Source of the DNA: an uncultured Gammaproteobacteria bacterium
GTDB lineage: Bacteria; Pseudomonadota; Gammaproteobacteria; Pseudomonadales; Pseudohongiellaceae
Direction of reading: 5' to 3'
DNA length: 8,897 nucleotides
NCBI GenBank assembly: GCA_903889815.1
Contig: CAISYX010000368.1
Coordinates: 1 to 8,897 of the forward strand
Below the pieces are notes generated by a model. It worked only from the letters and a program-made list of their open reading frames with translations, made no database searches and was not told the DNA's origin. The position numbers and the translations under genes were made by a program. The stretch's first letter is position 1; every line of letters begins with the position of its first letter. Positions 6,632 through 8,897 of the stretch are shown in pieces.

Positions 6632-7557
6632 GGCGCCCTGGTTTCCGTGCAGCGGACAATGGCGGCGAGTGTAGCGTCCGCCAGCGTGTCCTGCATCTGT
6701 TGACGCGCGGGGTCCCAGCGCGGCGTCTGCCCCAGCGCCGACCAGCCGGGATACTCGCGGCAGCGGCGCAGGGCGCCGGGCAATGCGCCCTGCCAGACCT
6801 GCGCGGCCAGATTGTCCTGCAGGGCAATCTGCGCCACGGCGGCATGACCCCGCGCTTCCAGCGCCAGCACCAAGTGCAGCTGACGGGTGGCCAGCACACG
6901 CAGAATGGCTTCGTCGACCCGCAGGTAGCGGCTGCCTGTCACCGCGCTGGTCACGGATTGACTGACGCCTCGCAGCAGTCTGCGCCCGAAGCGTTGCAGG
7001 GTCGGCAGACCGCCGCCCAGCAGCGCGCCGATGGCCGCCCCCGAGCCCAGCGTGGTGCCACCCAGCATCAGGTCGATGCCGAAGCCCGCCGCCGCGCCTG
7101 CCGCCGCGCCGCTTCCCAATGTGATGCCCAGAGATGTCAGCGTCGCCGGATCGAACAGATCTTCCTGCCAGCGGCCATCGCTCAGGGGCAGGTGGCCGGC
7201 ATCCAGGTCCTGCCGGCTGAAGCGGTACAGTCCCAGCAGCGCATCCACGCAGACCTGCTCCCGCTCGCGGATGCGGCTGTTAAGCGTCTGCAGCGCGCCA
7301 GCCAGCGCGGCCTCGTCGGTGCCATTGGCCACCCGCACCCGGCAGGCGGCTACGTCGATGAACAGGTCCGCCAGTAACTGTGTGGCCGCGCCGCGCCGGC
7401 CGAGGGCTTGACGCTCATGCTCCTCCACCAGCTGCAACAGCGAGGCGCCGCGCACATCCAGCAGGGTCGCGAGCTTCTCGTACAGAATACGCTCGCCGCC
7501 GCGGGCCGGCGCCACCGTGTCGAAGCTCACCACCACGTGCAGGCCCAGCCGCGCCAC
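6628..7557 (-). CDS. C-terminal DUF3482 fragment of the broken gene
   Basis: About 309 residues of family-like sequence run from VARLGLH at 7557 to the stop at 6628. The open frame extends further up to 7701, but that extra part is an out-of-frame shadow of the GTPase coding sequence. Visible parts are RILYEKLATLLDV, a helical region ending in RFSRQDLDAG, and a Gly/Ala-rich hydrophobic hairpin starting at ITLGSGAAAG and ending near GALLGGGLP, which likely inserts in the membrane. A GTG at 7557 and a run of GTG codons at 7542-7534 could start independent translation, but no clear ribosome site precedes them. Confidence 0.62.
   Translation of the reverse strand: MARLGLHVVVSFDTVAPARGGERILYEKLATLLDVRGASLLQLVEEHERQALGRRGAATQLLADLFIDVAACRVRVANGTDEAALAGALQTLNSRIREREQVCVDALLGLYRFSRQDLDAGHLPLSDGRWQEDLFDPATLTSLGITLGSGAAAGAAAGFGIDLMLGGTTLGSGAAIGALLGGGLPTLQRFGRRLLRGVSQSVTSAVTGSRYLRVDEAILRVLATRQLHLVLALEARGHAAVAQIALQDNLAAQVWQGALPGALRRCREYPGWSALGQTPRWDPARQQMQDTLADATLAAIVRCTETRAP
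7088..7110. repeat. Tandem 11-base repeat with 12-base period in the DUF3482 glycine zipper
   Basis: GCCGCCGCGCC occurs twice, at 7088-7098 and 7100-7110, separated by a T. The 12-base period encodes two four-residue Gly/Ala units of the membrane hairpin (GAAAGAAAG). In-frame expansion or contraction is possible without breaking the protein. Confidence 0.55.
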
Positions 7558-8063
7558 GCCGCTTCGCTGGTGCGCGCGTCGCTCACGAAATTGAGCAGGG
7601 GCAGCAGCGGCACGGCACAACCGGCCAGAATCTCCAGCTCGTCGCGGTATTTGGAGAGCACTGGGTCGCGGGCATCGATGACATAAAGCGCCGCATCGCA
7701 CTGCAGCAGCTGGCGCAGCACCTTGGCCTCCTGCTCGAAGCGCCCCGCCGCCACCGGAGACTGCAGGAACTGCTGCACCCGCGCGGGCCCGTCCAGCCGG
7801 CGCCCGGCGCCTGCCGCCTGACTGTCCAGCGTCTCCAGCAGCGCGATGGAGTCTTCCATGCCAGGGGTGTCGAACAGGGACAGGACCGGCGTGGCGCCGA
7901 TGCCCAGGCTCACGCCTTCAACGTGCCGGGTGGTGCTGGGCCGTGAGGATACTTCGCCGAAGTGGCTGTCCCGGGTGAGGGTACGCAGCAGTGAGGTCTT
8001 GCCGGTGTTGGTGTGGCCGACCACGGCGATGCGCAGAGGGTCAGGAGGCATGTGTTCAGTCAT
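7527..8063 (-). CDS. N-terminal GTPase fragment of the broken gene
   Basis: This 178-residue open frame starts at the ATG at 8063, 8 bases inside the DUF2868 gene. It has a full G1 P-loop and G3 DTPG, and the family block QEAKVLRQLLQCDAALYVIDARDPVLSKYRDELEILAG split here as QEAKVLRQLL (111-120) and YVIDARDPVLSKYRDELEIL (127-146). After AAWRG (168-172) the sequence turns into an unrelated WACTWW and stops. If translated alone, it would be a soluble GTPase domain without its membrane half. A second in-frame ATG at 8051 exists but has no better ribosome site. Confidence 0.7.
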   Translation of the reverse strand: MTEHMPPDPLRIAVVGHTNTGKTSLLRTLTRDSHFGEVSSRPSTTRHVEGVSLGIGATPVLSLFDTPGMEDSIALLETLDSQAAGAGRRLDGPARVQQFLQSPVAAGRFEQEAKVLRQLLQCDAALYVIDARDPVLSKYRDELEILAGCAVPLLPLLNFVSDARTSEAAWRGWACTWW

Positions 8064-8897
8064 GGGGGCTCAGCCAGCCTCCTGCGCTTGCCGAGTCGGT
8101 GAACACCTGCTCGCTGCTCAGACCAATGGCCGCAAGGCCCTGCTGCCACGCAGCACGGCGCTCTTGAGAGCAGGAGGGCGGCAGGAGCAGCACGCGCAGC
8201 TCGCCCGCAAAGTGCGAGATTTCCACCAGCCAGTGCAGCGTGCCCCGGTCGGGAGACAGACGGGCATCAACGGTCAGCAGCAGCTTTGCCGGGGGCGCCG
8301 ATCGCAGCCGTGCTTGCAGTGCATGACGTTGTTCACGGGAATCCACTCGATCTTCCACACGCACATCCTGGCGCAGAATCATGCCGCGCGGAGGCCAGGA
8401 GATGTCGTTGCCCAGCTCCAGTCCACCGAGCAGCGCGCCACTGCTGCTGACATGATGCAGCGGCGCCACGCGGCCAGGGTCCGACGCAGGCGGGGCAGGA
8501 TCCACGATGCCGGGATGCGTGGTCTGCGCCCCCGGCAGCAGGGCAAAGCCGGGCGCGAGCAGGTCAGGACGGCACTGCGCGCGTCGCCGCCGCTGCAGGG
8601 TGTAACAGAAGGCAAACACCAGAGCCCGCGGCAGGACGGCATACACCAGCATGCCGCCGCTCAGCCACGACGCCCAGGCCCGGCCCGCTCCCTCGCTCTG
8701 CCCGCCGTGCGCAGCCCCCGTGAGCGCCGCCTGAATCATGGCCGGGTCGGGCACCGCGAAGCCCAGCAGGGACGGCAGCCAGCCGAAGCCTTCGACAAAG
8801 CCGGCAAAGACACCGGCGGGCAGAATGGTGGTTTCCAGGGTGAAGGCCACATTGCGAAGACTCAGCACTGCCAGCATGGCGAGGAGCGAAGCCCCCA
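8056..8897 (-). CDS. DUF2868-family membrane protein, 5' end outside the window
   Basis: The frame is open to the right edge: codons before the ATG at 8877 read GASLLA without a stop, so the true start lies beyond 8897. The visible part is about 280 residues; the family is, from memory, about 450 or more. It contains two hydrophobic regions: one near FTLETTILPAGVFAGF and GWLPSLLGFAVPD, the other in WASWLSGGMLVYAVLPRALV, followed by a basic cluster (RRRR). A cytoplasmic-looking C-terminal domain contains LLLTVDARLSPDRGTLHWLV and ends in WLSPHD. DUF2868 proteins are typically encoded directly before a GTPase/DUF3482 gene, and here the two overlap by 8 bases, which supports the call. Function is unknown; a membrane complex with the GTPase is an inference. 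The reading frame is intact, unlike its two downstream partners. Confidence 0.75.
   Translation of the reverse strand, partial: GASLLAMLAVLSLRNVAFTLETTILPAGVFAGFVEGFGWLPSLLGFAVPDPAMIQAALTGAAHGGQSEGAGRAWASWLSGGMLVYAVLPRALVFAFCYTLQRRRRAQCRPDLLAPGFALLPGAQTTHPGIVDPAPPASDPGRVAPLHHVSSSGALLGGLELGNDISWPPRGMILRQDVRVEDRVDSREQRHALQARLRSAPPAKLLLTVDARLSPDRGTLHWLVEISHFAGELRVLLLPPSCSQERRAAWQQGLAAIGLSSEQVFTDSASAGGWLSPHD

Larger units (their letters stand above)
6628..8063 (-). pseudogene. GTPase/DUF3482 gene, disrupted by a frameshift
   Basis: Two reading frames together make one recognisable protein of the GTPase + DUF3482 family, normally a single chain of roughly 450-480 residues. The N-terminal part carries the P-loop GHTNTGKTS (16-24), a T44-T45 switch region, DTPG (65-68) and NFVS where a canonical GTPase has NKxD. 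The C-terminal part, in another frame, continues with VARLGLHVVVSFDTVAP and the glycine-zipper hydrophobic hairpin of DUF3482. The change falls near 7545-7562 and needs a -1 shift, equal to a net loss of 3n+1 bases. No A- or T-rich slippery heptamer is seen, so programmed frameshifting is not supported. The 5' end overlaps the DUF2868 gene by 8 bases and the 3' end overlaps the DUF486 stub by 4. The cellular function of the family is unknown to me; membrane association is likely. Mutation or an assembly deletion would look the same here. Confidence 0.8.

Noticed and set aside
7527..7600. Programmed -1 frameshifting to join the GTPase and DUF3482 frames
   Set aside because: No slippery X-XXY-YYZ heptamer of the A/T type is present at the junction, and the family is normally a single uninterrupted frame.

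Overview
The window looks like chromosomal DNA from a GC-rich proteobacterium, most likely a gammaproteobacterium. The reasons are the long-form ferrochelatase, the DUF2868 + GTPase/DUF3482 gene pair I associate with Pseudomonas-like genomes, and dense gene packing with 1-30 bp overlaps. The genus cannot be told from sequence alone. I see no insertion sequence, phage, CRISPR, tRNA or rRNA.

Layout. The left end (1-144) is a non-coding leader dominated by a strong imperfect hairpin. Two plus-strand genes follow, overlapping by one base: a sialidase-like BNR/Asp-box protein with an N-terminal membrane or signal segment (145-1443) and a 200-residue multi-spanning membrane protein of unknown function (1443-2045). 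They converge on, and overlap by 29 bp, a minus-strand series. Read in its own direction, this series contains a partial DUF2868 membrane protein (8897-8056), a GTPase/DUF3482 gene (8063-6628) broken by a frameshift, a 22-codon stub of a DUF486/DMT-family membrane protein (6631-6563), an exported SGNH/GDSL esterase (6447-5182), ferrochelatase hemH (5140-4064) and an LtaS/MdoB-like envelope sulfatase-fold transferase (4044-2017).

How the genes work together. hemH makes protoheme. The esterase, the LtaS/MdoB-like transferase and the sialidase-like protein all act, or are predicted to act, outside the cytoplasmic membrane, so much of the window is about the cell envelope. The DUF2868-GTPase-DUF486 group is the most unusual part. 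Its genes overlap by 8 and 4 bases as in a coupled operon, yet the second is frameshifted and the third is cut off after about 20 codons. This suggests an operon in decay, or an assembly with local deletions. I did not find a convincing undescribed system. The best leads are the two lesions in this operon, the leader hairpin at 46-91, and the sialidase-like/membrane-protein pair.
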